From the NCBI RefSeq assembly GCF_013375935.1, contig NZ_CP056117.1:2914001-2978000 (forward strand): a DNA stretch of 64,000 nt, given 5' to 3'. The position numbers and the translations under genes were made by a program. The stretch is from Enterobacter cloacae. Its GTDB lineage: Bacteria; Pseudomonadota; Gammaproteobacteria; Enterobacterales; Enterobacteriaceae. Of the stretch, positions 27,124 through 38,501 are shown piece by piece. Numbering within the stretch: position 1 is the stretch's first letter; each line of letters begins with the position of its first letter. Below the pieces are notes generated by a model, which had not been told where the DNA came from, searched no databases, and saw only the letters and a program-made list of their open reading frames with translations.

Positions 27124-28725
27124 ATGTTAAATCGTATTCGTATCTCGACCACACTGTTTTTGATTCTGATCCTGTGTGGGGTGTTGCAGGTTGGCAGTAA
27201 CGGGTTGTCTTTCTGGGCGTTTCGCGATGGCTATCAGAATTTGCAGGAAGTTGAGACGAGTAATCAGCAGCGCTCCGCGCTGGCACAAACGCGTGCCGTG
27301 CTGTTGCAGGCAAGCACCGCGCTGAACAAAGCCGGGACGTTAACCGCGCTGAGCTATCCGCCGGATGATATTAAGGCGCTGATGGCGATTGCCCGCAGCA
27401 GCCTGAAGCAGGCCGACGCGCAGTTTAGGGCATTTACGGCGCAGGAAGCCGTAAGTGAAAAAGAGAAAGCGCTGAAGGGCGCCATGAAGAAGAACTTTGA
27501 TGCCTGGTACGGCGATCTGGAACATCAGGCAACGTGGCTGGAGAACAACCAGCTTTCTGACTTCCTGACCGCGCCGGTGCAGGACTCGCAGGCGGCGTTC
27601 GACGGCAGCTTCAACGCGTGGCAGCAGGACATTAACCAGTTTGTCGCGCGTGCCGGCGCGGACAGCCGGACCAGCTACCGCACGTCGGGGGTGATTTTCC
27701 TGACCATGGTTGTCCTGGCAGCGCTGTTAACCGGCGGCTCGCTGTGGTGGGCGCGCAGGACGATCGTGCAGCCGCTGGCGGTCGTCAGCAGCCACTTCGA
27801 CAGCATTGCGGGCGGCAACCTGGCACGTCCGGTTGCCGTGTACGGGAAAAATGAGATATCCGCGATCTTTGCAAGCCTTAAGGCCATGCAGGGCTCGCTG
27901 CGGGAAACGGTAAGCGACGTGCGGCAGGGCAGCCACGCCATGCACACCGGGATCTCAGAGATTGCGGCGGGCAATAACGATCTGTCGTCCCGCACCGAGC
28001 AGCAGGCGGCTTCGCTGGCGCAGACGGCGGCCAGCATGGAGCAGCTAACCGCGACGGTAAGCCAGAACGCCGATAACGCGCGCCAGGCGTCCGATCTGTC
28101 GAAACAGGCGGCGATGACGGCGAAGCGCGGAGGCGATCAGGCTACTCACGTCGCCAGCACTATGCAGGACATCGCCGCCAGCTCGCAGAAGATTGGCGAC
28201 ATTATCAGCGTTATCGACGGTATCGCGTTCCAGACCAACATTCTGGCGCTGAACGCCGCGGTGGAGGCGGCGCGCGCCGGCGAGCAGGGGCGCGGGTTCG
28301 CGGTGGTCGCAGGGGAAGTCCGTAACCTTGCCAGCCGCAGCGCCAACGCGGCGAAAGAGATAAAAGGGCTGATTGAAGAGTCGGTCTCCCGCGTTCAGCA
28401 GGGCTCGGCCCTGGTGGATACGGCAGCGCAGACCATGCACGAGATTGTCACCTCCGTGACGCGGGTTAACGACATTATGGGGGAAATCGCCTCGGCGTCC
28501 GATGAGCAACGCCGCGGCATTGAACAGGTGGCGCAGGCCGTGACCCAGATGGATCAGGTAACGCAGCAGAACGCCTCGCTGGTGGAAGAGGCGGCGGCGG
28601 CAACCGAACAGCTGGCAAACCAGGCTGACCACCTTACCGGGCTGGTCGCCATATTTAATCTGAAAGAGCACGTTGAAGCAGTAACCGAAGTCGGACGGCC
28701 ACAGGCCGTGCCCGTTGTAACCTGA
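27124..28725 (+). CDS. tap: Tap-like methyl-accepting chemotaxis protein
   Basis: A 533-residue chemoreceptor, the same length as E. coli Tap, with the same opening ([17 protein letters not shown]) and the segment [18 protein letters not shown]. Two transmembrane helices flank a periplasmic domain, followed by HAMP and the conserved signalling tip. It lacks a C-terminal NWETF motif and ends VPVVT, so it should depend on other receptors for efficient methylation. E. coli Tap mediates taxis to dipeptides through DppA and to pyrimidines. ATG at 27124 follows GGGAG. Confidence 0.93.
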   Translation: MLNRIRISTTLFLILILCGVLQVGSNGLSFWAFRDGYQNLQEVETSNQQRSALAQTRAVLLQASTALNKAGTLTALSYPPDDIKALMAIARSSLKQADAQFRAFTAQEAVSEKEKALKGAMKKNFDAWYGDLEHQATWLENNQLSDFLTAPVQDSQAAFDGSFNAWQQDINQFVARAGADSRTSYRTSGVIFLTMVVLAALLTGGSLWWARRTIVQPLAVVSSHFDSIAGGNLARPVAVYGKNEISAIFASLKAMQGSLRETVSDVRQGSHAMHTGISEIAAGNNDLSSRTEQQAASLAQTAASMEQLTATVSQNADNARQASDLSKQAAMTAKRGGDQATHVASTMQDIAASSQKIGDIISVIDGIAFQTNILALNAAVEAARAGEQGRGFAVVAGEVRNLASRSANAAKEIKGLIEESVSRVQQGSALVDTAAQTMHEIVTSVTRVNDIMGEIASASDEQRRGIEQVAQAVTQMDQVTQQNASLVEEAAAATEQLANQADHLTGLVAIFNLKEHVEAVTEVGRPQAVPVVT

Positions 28726-28744
28726 ATGTGATTAAGAAGGCGCT

Positions 28745-29607
28745 ATGACATCACCCATGCCCTCAGGGCAAACGTCATTACTGTTGCAGATGACACAGCG
28801 CCTCGCGCTGTCCGACGCGCATTTTCGTCGGATATGTCAGTTAATCTACCAGCGTGCGGGGATCGTGCTTGCGGACCATAAGCGAGACATGGTCTATAAC
28901 CGGCTGGTGCGGCGCCTGCGCACGCTGGGGCTGGACGATTTTGGTCGCTATCTGAGCATGCTCGAAGCGAACCAGAACAGCGCCGAATGGCAGGCATTTA
29001 TCAACTCGTTGACCACCAACCTGACCGCGTTTTTCCGCGAAGCGCATCACTTCCCGGTGCTGGCGGAGCACGCCCGTCGCCGTAGCGGAGAGTATCGCGT
29101 CTGGAGCGCTGCGGCTTCTACCGGCGAGGAGCCGTACTCGCTGGCCATCACCCTGGCAGACACCCTGGGCATGGCGCCGGGCCGCTGGAAAGTGTACGCC
29201 AGCGATATCGACACCGAAGTGCTGGAAAAAGCGCGCAACGGCGTTTATCGCCAGGATGAGCTGAAAACGCTCTCTCCTCAGCAGCTGCAGCGCTACTTCA
29301 TGCGCGGCACCGGTCCGCACGAAGGCCTGGTGCGCGTACGCCAGGAGCTGGCGAACTGCGTGGAATTTGCTCCCGTTAATTTACTGGATAAACAGTACAA
29401 CGTTCCGGGGCCTTTCGACGCCATCTTTTGCCGTAACGTGATGATTTATTTTGATAAAACGACGCAGCAGGACATTTTGCGTCGCTTTGTTCCGTTGCTC
29501 AAGCCTGACGGTTTACTGTTTGCCGGGCACTCGGAAAACTTCAGCAACCTCGTGCGTGAGTTTAGCCTGCGTGGGCAAACGGTATATGCGCTGAGTAAGG
29601 AAAAAGC

Positions 29608-29611
<4 letters not shown>
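28745..29611 (+). CDS. cheR: CheR, chemoreceptor glutamate methyltransferase
   Basis: A 288-residue SAM-dependent methyltransferase. The N-terminal helical domain (about 20-95) precedes a catalytic domain with [14 protein letters not shown], the SAM-binding loop, and [12 protein letters not shown]. It methylates receptor glutamates during adaptation. Located 19 bp after tap. Its stop overlaps the cheB start (ATGA). Confidence 0.96.
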
Positions 29612-31064
<1,453 letters not shown>

Positions 31065-31074
31065 GGAGTTGGTT

Positions 31075-31719
31075 ATGATGCAACCTGCTATGAAACCCGT
31101 TGAAGAACATTCGCCGAGCGACATCATTGCCCGCATCGGCAGCCTGACGCGCATGCTGCGCGACAGCCTGCGCGAGCTGGGGCTGGACCAGGCTATCGCC
31201 GAAGCGGCGGAAGCCATTCCTGACGCACGCGACCGTCTGGACTATGTGGTGCAGATGACCGCTCAGGCGGCCGAGCGCGCGCTGAACAGCGTTGAGGCGT
31301 CGCAGCCGCACCAGGACGCGATGGAAAAGGGCGCAAAAGCCCTGACCCGGCGCTGGGACGAGTGGTTTGAAAACCCCATCGAGCTGGCGGACGCGCGCGA
31401 GCTGGTGACCGATACCCGCCAGTTCCTTGGCGACGTGCCGGGCCACACCAGCTTCACTAACGCCCAGCTGCTGGACATCATGATGGCGCAGGATTTCCAG
31501 GACCTCACCGGCCAGGTGATCAAGCGCATGATGGATGTGATTCAGGAAATTGAGCGTCAGCTGCTGATGGTGCTGCTGGAGAACATTCCCGAACCAGCCG
31601 CCCGCCCGAAACGCGAGAACGAAAGCCTGCTCAATGGCCCACAGCTCGACGCCAGCAAGGCGGGCGTGGTGGCAAGCCAGGACCAGGTGGACGATCTGCT
31701 CGACAGCCTGGGTTTCTGA
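31075..31719 (+). CDS. cheZ: CheZ, CheY-P phosphatase
   Basis: A 214-residue, mostly helical protein the same length as E. coli CheZ, with the long hairpin region ([22 protein letters not shown], holding the catalytic Gln of QDFQDLTGQ) and the C-terminal CheY-binding peptide [13 protein letters not shown]. It dephosphorylates CheY. ATG at 31075 is preferred to the TTG at 31069, and a second ATG follows immediately. Last gene of the tar operon. Confidence 0.96.
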   Translation: MMQPAMKPVEEHSPSDIIARIGSLTRMLRDSLRELGLDQAIAEAAEAIPDARDRLDYVVQMTAQAAERALNSVEASQPHQDAMEKGAKALTRRWDEWFENPIELADARELVTDTRQFLGDVPGHTSFTNAQLLDIMMAQDFQDLTGQVIKRMMDVIQEIERQLLMVLLENIPEPAARPKRENESLLNGPQLDASKAGVVASQDQVDDLLDSLGF

Positions 31720-31783
31720 TTGCCCGCTCTGCCTCGGGTCGCGAATGCGGCCTGAGGCAGTCAATGACATAATCAGTGAAAAG

Positions 31784-31806
31784 AGCCCGATTAAACGGGC
31801 TTTTCC
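31784..31806 (+). terminator. Terminator between cheZ and flhB
   Basis: AGCCCG, loop attaaa, CGGGCT, followed by TTT, and preceded by AAAAG. About 65 bp past cheZ. A GCCTC/GAGGC pairing lies just upstream (31732-31757). Confidence 0.7.
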
Positions 31807-31869
31807 CGCCATTGGAATTTCTCTGCGCTGGCATGATACCCGTGAATTAATGGGCTGCGAGCAGGCACA

Positions 31870-33018
31870 GTGGCAGAAGATAACGACGACAAAACGGAAG
31901 CCCCCACACCCCACCGGCTTGAAAAGGCGCGTGAAGATGGGCAAATCCCCCGATCCCGGGAGCTGACATCGCTGCTGATCCTGGTGGTCGGCGTATGCAT
32001 TATCTGGTGGGGCGGGGAGTTGCTTGCGCGCAGGCTGGCGGGCATGCTCTCAGCCGGCTTACGTTTTGACCACAGCATGGTAAACGATCCTAATCTTATC
32101 CTGATTCAGATCATCAACCTGGTGAAAAGCGCGATGATCGCCTTACTGCCGCTGATCGTCGGCGTGGTCATCGTGGCGCTGGTCTCCCCGGTTATGCTCG
32201 GCGGTCTGGTGTTTAGCGGTAAGTCACTGCAGCCAAAATTCTCCAAGCTCAATCCGTTTCCCGGCATTGCAAAAATGTTCTCCGCGCAAACGGGGGCGGA
32301 ACTGCTTAAAGCGATCCTGAAATCGCTGCTGATGGGCGGGACGGCCGGGTTTTTCCTGTGGCATAACTGGCCGGAAATGATGCGCCTGATCGCCGAATCC
32401 CCTCTGACGGCGATGAAAAACGCCCTCAACCTGGCCGGGTTATGCTCGCTGCTGGTGGTGCTCAGCATTATTCCGATGGTGGCTTTCGACGTCATCTTCC
32501 AGATCTATTCTCATATCAAGAAGCTGCGCATGTCACGTCAGGACATCCGCGACGAATATAAGCAGATGGAGGGCGACCCGCACGTTAAGGGCCGCATTCG
32601 CCAGATGCAGCGTGCCGCCGCGCGCCGTCGCATGATGGAAGACGTGCCGACGGCTGACGTGATTGTCACCAACCCGACCCACTACTCCGTGGCGCTCCGG
32701 TACGATGAAAACAAAATGAGCGCGCCGAAAGTGGTGGCGAAAGGGGCAGGGCTGATTGCGCTGCGCATTCGTGAAATCGCGACGGAAAACCGCGTGCCGA
32801 TCCTTGAAGCCCCGCCGCTGGCGCGTGCGCTGTACCGCCACGCGGAAATAGGTCAGCAGATACCGGGACAGCTCTACGCCGCTGTGGCAGAGGTACTGGC
32901 CTGGGTGTGGCAACTGAAACGCTGGCGTTTAGCAGGCGGTCAACGACCTGTAAAACCTGAGAACCTTCCGGTGCCTGAAGCACTGGATTTTTTGAACGAG
33001 AAGGACACTGATGGCTAA
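31870..33018 (+). CDS. flhB: FlhB, flagellar type III export apparatus protein
   Basis: A 382-residue protein: four transmembrane helices (about 30-210) and a cytoplasmic domain with the autocleavage motif NPTH (about residues 269-272), which switches export from rod/hook to filament substrates. EAPTPHRLEKAREDGQIPRSREL is the family N-terminus. The start is GTG at 31870; the C-terminus overlaps flhA by 8 bp. It starts the flhBAE operon, a FlhDC-dependent class 2 unit in E. coli. Confidence 0.96.
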   Translation: MAEDNDDKTEAPTPHRLEKAREDGQIPRSRELTSLLILVVGVCIIWWGGELLARRLAGMLSAGLRFDHSMVNDPNLILIQIINLVKSAMIALLPLIVGVVIVALVSPVMLGGLVFSGKSLQPKFSKLNPFPGIAKMFSAQTGAELLKAILKSLLMGGTAGFFLWHNWPEMMRLIAESPLTAMKNALNLAGLCSLLVVLSIIPMVAFDVIFQIYSHIKKLRMSRQDIRDEYKQMEGDPHVKGRIRQMQRAAARRRMMEDVPTADVIVTNPTHYSVALRYDENKMSAPKVVAKGAGLIALRIREIATENRVPILEAPPLARALYRHAEIGQQIPGQLYAAVAEVLAWVWQLKRWRLAGGQRPVKPENLPVPEALDFLNEKDTDG

Positions 33019-35089
33019 TCTGGTGGCAATGTTGCGCCTGCCCGGCAACCTGAAATCGACGCAATGGCAGATCCTTGCCGGACCGATTCTGATCCTGCTA
33101 ATTCTGTCGATGATGGTGCTGCCGCTGCCGGCATTTATCCTCGACCTGCTTTTCACCTTCAACATCGCGCTGTCGATCATGGTGCTGCTGGTGGCAATGT
33201 TCACCCAGCGCACGCTGGAGTTTGCCGCGTTCCCGACGATCCTGCTGTTCACCACGCTGCTGAGGCTGGCGCTGAACGTTGCCTCCACGCGTATTATCCT
33301 GATGGAAGGTCACACCGGCGCGGCCGCGGCGGGTAAGGTGGTTGAGGCTTTCGGCCACTTCCTCGTGGGCGGTAACTTCGCTATCGGTATCGTGGTGTTC
33401 GTCATCCTGGTGATCATTAACTTTATGGTTATCACCAAGGGCGCGGGGCGTATCGCAGAGGTGGGCGCGCGCTTTGTGCTCGACGGGATGCCGGGCAAGC
33501 AGATGGCGATCGACGCCGACCTGAACGCTGGTTTGATCGCGGAAGATGAAGCGAAAAAACGCCGTGCCGAAGTGACCCAGGAGGCAGACTTTTACGGCTC
33601 CATGGACGGTGCGAGTAAGTTTGTGCGCGGTGATGCCATCGCGGGTATTCTGATCATGGTGATTAACGTCGTCGGCGGCCTGCTGGTGGGCGTGCTGCAG
33701 CACGGCATGGACATGGGCCACGCGGCGGAAAGCTATACGCTGCTGACCATCGGTGATGGCCTGGTCGCCCAGATCCCGGCGCTGGTGATCTCCACCGCGG
33801 CAGGCGTGATTGTTACTCGCGTCAGCACCGATCAGGACGTGGGTGAGCAGATGGTTGGTCAGCTGTTCAGCAACCCACGGGTGATGCTGCTGGCTGCGGC
33901 GGTTCTCGGCCTGCTCGGCCTGGTGCCGGGGATGCCGAACCTGGTGTTCCTGCTGTTTACCGCCGCGCTGCTGGGGCTTGCCTGGTGGATGCGCGGCCGG
34001 GAAACCCAGCCTGCGGCAGAGCCTGCGCCGGTTAAAATGCCCGAGAACACCCAGGCGGTCGAAGCCACCTGGAACGACGTTCAGCTCGAAGATTCACTGG
34101 GGGTGGAGGTGGGGTACCGTCTGATCCCGATGGTGGATTTCCAGCAGGATGGCGAGCTGCTTGGCCGTATCCGCAGCATCCGTAAAAAATTCGCCCAGGA
34201 TATGGGCTTCCTGCCGCCGGTCGTCCACATTCGCGACAATATGGATCTCCCGCCGGCGCGCTACCGCATTCTGATGAAAGGGGTTGAGATCGGCAGCGGT
34301 GACGCCTATCCGGGCCGCTGGCTGGCGATTAACCCGGGCACCGCCGCAGGCACGCTGCCGGGCGAGCAGACGATCGATCCGGCCTTTGGCCTGGCGGCTA
34401 TCTGGATTGAGAGCGCCCTGAAAGAGCAGGCGCAGATCCAGGGCTACACGGTGGTCGAGGCCAGTACCGTGGTGGCGACACACCTCAACCACCTGATCGG
34501 CCAGTTCTCTGCCGAACTGTTCGGACGGCAGGAGGCGCAGCAGCTGCTCGACCGCGTGACCCAGGAGATGCCGAAGCTGACCGAAGACCTGGTGCCGGGC
34601 GTGCTGACCTTAACCACGCTGCACAAGGTGCTGCAAAACCTGCTCGACGAGAAGGTGCCTATTCGCGATATGCGCACCATCCTCGAAACGCTGGCCGAAC
34701 ATGCTCCGCTGCAAAACGATCCGCACGAGCTGACCGCGGTGGTGCGCGTGGCGCTGGGAAGGGCCATCACCCAGCAGTGGTTCCCGGGAACCGGCGAGGT
34801 GCAGGTGATTGGCCTCGACACGCCGCTGGAGCGTCTGCTGCTCCAGGCGCTCCAGGGCGGTGGCGGGCTGGAGCCCGGCCTGGCGGACAGATTACTGGCG
34901 CAAACCCAGGAGGCGCTGGCGCGTCAGGAGATGCTGGGCGCGCCGCCGGTGCTGCTGGTGAACCACGCGCTGCGTCCGCTGCTGTCGCGCTTCCTGCGCC
35001 GGAGCCTGAACCAGCTGGTGGTGCTGTCGAACATGGAGCTGTCCGACAACCGCAATATCCGCATGACGGCGACCATAGGAGGAAAATAA
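33011..35089 (+). CDS. flhA: FlhA, flagellar type III export gate protein
   Basis: A 692-residue FHIPEP-family protein, the same length as in E. coli: about eight transmembrane segments in the first 330 residues, the conserved cytoplasmic loop (GAGRIAEVGARFVLDGMPGKQMAIDADLNAG) that takes part in proton-driven export, and a large C-terminal domain that binds chaperone-substrate complexes. Overlaps flhB and touches flhE (stop and start share one base). Confidence 0.97.
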   Translation: MANLVAMLRLPGNLKSTQWQILAGPILILLILSMMVLPLPAFILDLLFTFNIALSIMVLLVAMFTQRTLEFAAFPTILLFTTLLRLALNVASTRIILMEGHTGAAAAGKVVEAFGHFLVGGNFAIGIVVFVILVIINFMVITKGAGRIAEVGARFVLDGMPGKQMAIDADLNAGLIAEDEAKKRRAEVTQEADFYGSMDGASKFVRGDAIAGILIMVINVVGGLLVGVLQHGMDMGHAAESYTLLTIGDGLVAQIPALVISTAAGVIVTRVSTDQDVGEQMVGQLFSNPRVMLLAAAVLGLLGLVPGMPNLVFLLFTAALLGLAWWMRGRETQPAAEPAPVKMPENTQAVEATWNDVQLEDSLGVEVGYRLIPMVDFQQDGELLGRIRSIRKKFAQDMGFLPPVVHIRDNMDLPPARYRILMKGVEIGSGDAYPGRWLAINPGTAAGTLPGEQTIDPAFGLAAIWIESALKEQAQIQGYTVVEASTVVATHLNHLIGQFSAELFGRQEAQQLLDRVTQEMPKLTEDLVPGVLTLTTLHKVLQNLLDEKVPIRDMRTILETLAEHAPLQNDPHELTAVVRVALGRAITQQWFPGTGEVQVIGLDTPLERLLLQALQGGGGLEPGLADRLLAQTQEALARQEMLGAPPVLLVNHALRPLLSRFLRRSLNQLVVLSNMELSDNRNIRMTATIGGK

Positions 35090-35481
35090 TGCGTAAGTGG
35101 CTGTGGATCTTACTTTTCCCGCTCGCGGCGCAGGCCGCAGGCGAGGGGTCATGGCAGGCCAGCAGCATCGGCCTGACGCTTAACCATCGGGGAGAGTCGA
35201 TCGCTTCCCGTCCGCTGTCTCCCCCTGAACCCGTCTCCGGGCAGATGACGCTGGTGGTGTGGAGCTATACGCCGATCGGACCGACGCCTGCCGGGCTGCG
35301 GGTGCGCCTGTGCTCGCTGTCCCGCTGCGCGGAAATCGACGGTCAGAACGGTACTACCCGGGCCTTCAACGGCGTGTCTGCCCAGGAGCCGTTACGCTTC
35401 ATCTGGGAAGTGCCGGGCGGGGGCCGCCTGATCCCGGCGCTGAAGATTCAGCGTAACGAAGTCCTCGTTAACTACCGCTAG
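35089..35481 (+). CDS. flhE: FlhE, periplasmic flagellar protein
   Basis: A 130-residue protein with a signal peptide (cleavage at AQA, residue 16) and one small domain containing a Cys pair (LCSLSRC). It ends VLVNYR as in E. coli FlhE. FlhE is a periplasmic factor reported to limit proton leakage through the flagellar export gate. The ATG at 35089 overlaps the flhA stop by one base behind AGGAGG. Confidence 0.92.
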   Translation: MRKWLWILLFPLAAQAAGEGSWQASSIGLTLNHRGESIASRPLSPPEPVSGQMTLVVWSYTPIGPTPAGLRVRLCSLSRCAEIDGQNGTTRAFNGVSAQEPLRFIWEVPGGGRLIPALKIQRNEVLVNYR

Positions 35482-35494
35482 CCGCCTGCCTTTC

Positions 35495-35523
35495 GCCAGC
35501 CTTCCGCATTTCTGAAGGCTGGC
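35495..35523 (+). terminator. Hairpin after flhE
   Basis: GCCAGCCTTC, 9-nt loop, GAAGGCTGGC: a perfect 10-bp stem 13 bp past flhE. It lacks a T-run, so termination may be partial. Confidence 0.55.
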
Positions 35524-35552
35524 TCGCAAAATTGACCTTCCCTTTTGATACA

Positions 35553-35571
35553 AAAGAAACGCTGTTTTATA
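35553..35571. promoter_or_regulatory. KdgR-like operator of the rhiT-rhiN pair
   Basis: AAAGAAACGCTGTTTTATA matches about 16 of 18 informative positions of the KdgR consensus AATRAAAYRNYRTTTYATT as recalled. It lies 170 bp before the transporter start. A CRP-like half-site TGTGATGGCAG lies near 35621. In Dickeya, rhiTN is repressed by KdgR and activated by CRP and RhaS. Confidence 0.6.
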
Positions 35572-35740
35572 AATCAGTGACACGCGTATCGACACTCTTT
35601 GCATTTTTGCCATTCGCCACCCTGTGATGGCAGAAACAGAAAGGTTTCACCAGGTCGATACTTTTACTGTAGCCGTGTAAAAGCTCCCGGATGAGGTTTG
35701 CTTACAGGGAGTCTCCCAAAACTGATTAGGGTTGACGGCA

Positions 35741-37324
35741 ATGAAAACACGTAAAATTGGACTCGCAAATTATCTTGCTTACGGGTCAGGAGACTTCCTC
35801 GGGGCGGGTACCACCGCGCTGACGGCGGCCTGGCTTTTGTATTTTTATACCACCTTCTGTGGGCTCACTCCGATTGAAGCAACCTTTATCTTCGCCGCCG
35901 CAAGGGTACTTGATGCGGTTGTCAGCCCGTTAATGGGTTTTTTAACCGATAACTTTGGCACCACCTGGCTCGGCAAGCGTTTTGGCCGCCGTAAGTTCTT
36001 TATCCTGCTCGGTATTCCCTGCGTGTTCAGCTACTCGCTGATGTGGGTAGGGGACATGAGCTTCTGGTACTACCTGCTGACCTATCTGATCTTCGATATC
36101 GTCTACACCATGATCCTGGTGCCCTATGAAACGCTGGTCCCGGAGATGACGGACGATTTCAAACAGAAAACCAAATTCTCCGGCGCCCGTATCTCAATGG
36201 CGCAGATGTCCGCCATTCTGGCCTCATTCCTGCCGGGGATCCTGCTCACGCATTTCGGTAAAGACAACGCGATCTCCTTCTTCTACGCAAGCCTGGTCTT
36301 CTCGGTGCTGTGCGCGCTGATGCTGACCTTTGTCTGGTTCTTCACCTGGGAGCGCCCGCGCGAGGAGTGGTCCGAAGCGGCCCTGCGCGCGGAAGAAGAG
36401 AAGAAAAAGCTCACCCTGAGCCAGAGCCTGAACCGTCTGTTCGTGGAGTTAAGCTCGACGCTGCGCATCAAGATTTTCCGCCAGCACCTCGGCATGTACC
36501 TCGGCGGCTACATTGCGCAGGACGTCTTCAACGCCGTCTTTACCTATTACGTGGTGTTTGTGCTGATGCAGGAAGCGTCTATGGCCTCTAACCTGCTGGG
36601 CACGATGGCCATCTTCCAGTTCCTCGCCGTGATTGGGATGATCCCGCTGTGCATTCGCTTTGGACCCGCGCCGTCTTACCGCATGGTGGTGGTGCTGTTT
36701 GGCCTGGCCTCGCTCTCTTACGCCGTGCTGTATTACGCGGGCCTGAGCGACGTTTACGCTCTGCTGCTGCTTATCTCTGCGGTTGCCGGTCTCGGCCGCG
36801 GCGGTATCAACTATGTCCCGTGGAATACCTACACCTACATTGCTGACGTGGACGAAGTGATCACCGGCCAGCGTCGCGAGGGCATCTTTGCCGGCATCAT
36901 GACCCTGACCCGCAAAGCGTCTCAGGCCGGTGCGGTGATGCTGGTGGGCATCGTGATGCAGATGTCCGGCTTTGTCAGCGGCCAGAAGGTGCAGCCTGCG
37001 GAAGTGAGCCACACCATCCTGATGATCCTGAGCGTCGGCACCATTCTGGTGCTGTTCTGCGGCTTCCTGGTCTCCCTGCGCTTCAGGCTCAATCTGCAAA
37101 CCCACAGCACGCTGCGCGAAGAGACCGCGAAAATGCGCGAGTCCGGCCGCGCGATGCCTGAAGCGGCAACCCCGCACGCCCGCGCCACCGTGGAAATGCT
37201 GGCCGGTATGCCGTACGACTCCCTGCGGGGCAATAACAACATCGGTTACCTGAATCGCAATAAGCCGGCGGCACCTTCGCTGAAGGACCGTGCGGTACTG
37301 AATTCGACATACAACAGAGGTTAA
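35741..37324 (+). CDS. GPH-family MFS transporter, probably rhamnogalacturonides (RhiT-like)
   Basis: A 527-residue membrane protein with about 12 hydrophobic segments and the glycoside-pentoside-hexuronide motifs (ANYLAYGSGDFLGAG; RFGRRKFF in the loop between helices 2 and 3; NYVPWNTYTYIADVDEVITGQRREG). An extended hydrophilic C-terminal tail of about 70 residues is longer than usual. The next gene is a GH105 unsaturated rhamnogalacturonyl hydrolase, so the likely cargo is unsaturated rhamnogalacturonan disaccharide or oligomer, as for Dickeya RhiT. ATG at 35741 is chosen; a TTG nine bases earlier is the alternative. Confidence 0.78.
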   Translation: MKTRKIGLANYLAYGSGDFLGAGTTALTAAWLLYFYTTFCGLTPIEATFIFAAARVLDAVVSPLMGFLTDNFGTTWLGKRFGRRKFFILLGIPCVFSYSLMWVGDMSFWYYLLTYLIFDIVYTMILVPYETLVPEMTDDFKQKTKFSGARISMAQMSAILASFLPGILLTHFGKDNAISFFYASLVFSVLCALMLTFVWFFTWERPREEWSEAALRAEEEKKKLTLSQSLNRLFVELSSTLRIKIFRQHLGMYLGGYIAQDVFNAVFTYYVVFVLMQEASMASNLLGTMAIFQFLAVIGMIPLCIRFGPAPSYRMVVVLFGLASLSYAVLYYAGLSDVYALLLLISAVAGLGRGGINYVPWNTYTYIADVDEVITGQRREGIFAGIMTLTRKASQAGAVMLVGIVMQMSGFVSGQKVQPAEVSHTILMILSVGTILVLFCGFLVSLRFRLNLQTHSTLREETAKMRESGRAMPEAATPHARATVEMLAGMPYDSLRGNNNIGYLNRNKPAAPSLKDRAVLNSTYNRG

Positions 37325-37328
37325 GATT

Positions 37329-38468
37329 ATGAAAGTTTGGCCTGTCAAACATAGCCCGCTACTGCGCCAGCCTGAGCGCTTTATTGCCCGGGATGAGCTG
37401 AAGTCGCTTATTCAGAAAGTGACGCATAACCTGGTCACTATCCACGACAAAACGGGTGAATTTTTGCTGCGGCTGGACGACGGACGCGTGATCGACACCA
37501 AGGGCTGGGCCGGGTGGGAATGGACGCACGGCGTCGGTTTGTACGGTATCTGGCAGTATTACTGCCAGACCGGCGACGAGGGGATGCGCGACATTATCGA
37601 CGGCTGGTTTGCTGACCGCTTTGCGGAAGGGGCAACCACCAAAAACGTGAATACCATGTCGCCGTTCCTGACGCTGGCTTATCGCTACGAAGAGACCCGA
37701 AACCCGGCCTGGCTGCCGTGGCTGGAGAGCTGGGCGGAGTGGGCGATGAGTGAAATGCCGCGCACCAAACACGGCGGCATGCAGCATATCACCCTGGCGG
37801 AAGAGAACCATCAGCAGATGTGGGACGACACGCTGATGATGACGGTGCTGCCGCTGGCAAAAATTGGCAAGCTGCTGAACAGGCCGGAATACGTTGAGGA
37901 AGCGGTGTACCAGTTCCTGCTGCACGTGCAGAACCTGATGGACCGGGAGACCGGCCTGTGGTTCCACGGCTGGAGCTACGACGGCAACCATAACTTTGCC
38001 CATGCCCGCTGGGCGCGCGGTAACAGCTGGTTGACCATCGTGATCCCGGACTTCCTCGAACTGGTGGATCTGCCGGAAAGCAGCGCCGTGCGCCGCTATC
38101 TGGTGCAGGTGCTGAATGCCCAGATTGCCGCGCTGGCGAAATGTCAGGACGACAGCGGCCTGTGGCATACGCTGCTCGACGATCCTCAGTCCTATCTGGA
38201 GGCGTCGGCTACGGCAGGCTTTGCCTACGGTATTCTGAAAGCGGTGCGCAAGCGTTACGTTAGCGCAGAGTATGCTGACGTGGCGGAGAAAGCGATTCGC
38301 GGTATCGTGAAAAACATCTCGCCGGAAGGGGAGCTGCTGCAAACCTCGTTCGGGACCGGGATGGGAAGCGATCTTGAGTTTTATCGCCAGATACCGCTGA
38401 CGTCGATGCCGTACGGGCAGGCAATGGCGATTTTGTGTCTGACGGAGTATTTGCGGAAGTATTTCTGA
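37329..38468 (+). CDS. GH105 unsaturated rhamnogalacturonyl hydrolase (RhiN/YesR-like)
   Basis: A 379-residue (alpha/alpha)6-barrel enzyme of glycoside hydrolase family 105. It keeps GWEWTHGVGLYGIW, the QMWDDTLMM segment (Asp166-Asp167) that carries the catalytic Asp of the family, and the late SAMALYG-equivalent region TSMPYGQAMAIL. It has no signal peptide, so it acts in the cytoplasm. It hydrates the double bond of unsaturated galacturonyl-rhamnose, releasing rhamnose and an unsaturated uronate that becomes KDG. It is 4 bp after the transporter, in the same operon. Confidence 0.85.
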   Translation: MKVWPVKHSPLLRQPERFIARDELKSLIQKVTHNLVTIHDKTGEFLLRLDDGRVIDTKGWAGWEWTHGVGLYGIWQYYCQTGDEGMRDIIDGWFADRFAEGATTKNVNTMSPFLTLAYRYEETRNPAWLPWLESWAEWAMSEMPRTKHGGMQHITLAEENHQQMWDDTLMMTVLPLAKIGKLLNRPEYVEEAVYQFLLHVQNLMDRETGLWFHGWSYDGNHNFAHARWARGNSWLTIVIPDFLELVDLPESSAVRRYLVQVLNAQIAALAKCQDDSGLWHTLLDDPQSYLEASATAGFAYGILKAVRKRYVSAEYADVAEKAIRGIVKNISPEGELLQTSFGTGMGSDLEFYRQIPLTSMPYGQAMAILCLTEYLRKYF

Positions 38469-38474
38469 TAATAA

Positions 38475-38498
38475 AAAACCCGGCGCTTGCCGGGTTTT
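38475..38498. terminator. Bidirectional terminator rhiN-like / argS
   Basis: AAAACCCGGC, loop gctt, GCCGGGTTTT between the convergent genes. A-runs and T-runs on both sides fit termination in both directions. Confidence 0.9.
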
Positions 38499-38501
38499 CT
38501 T

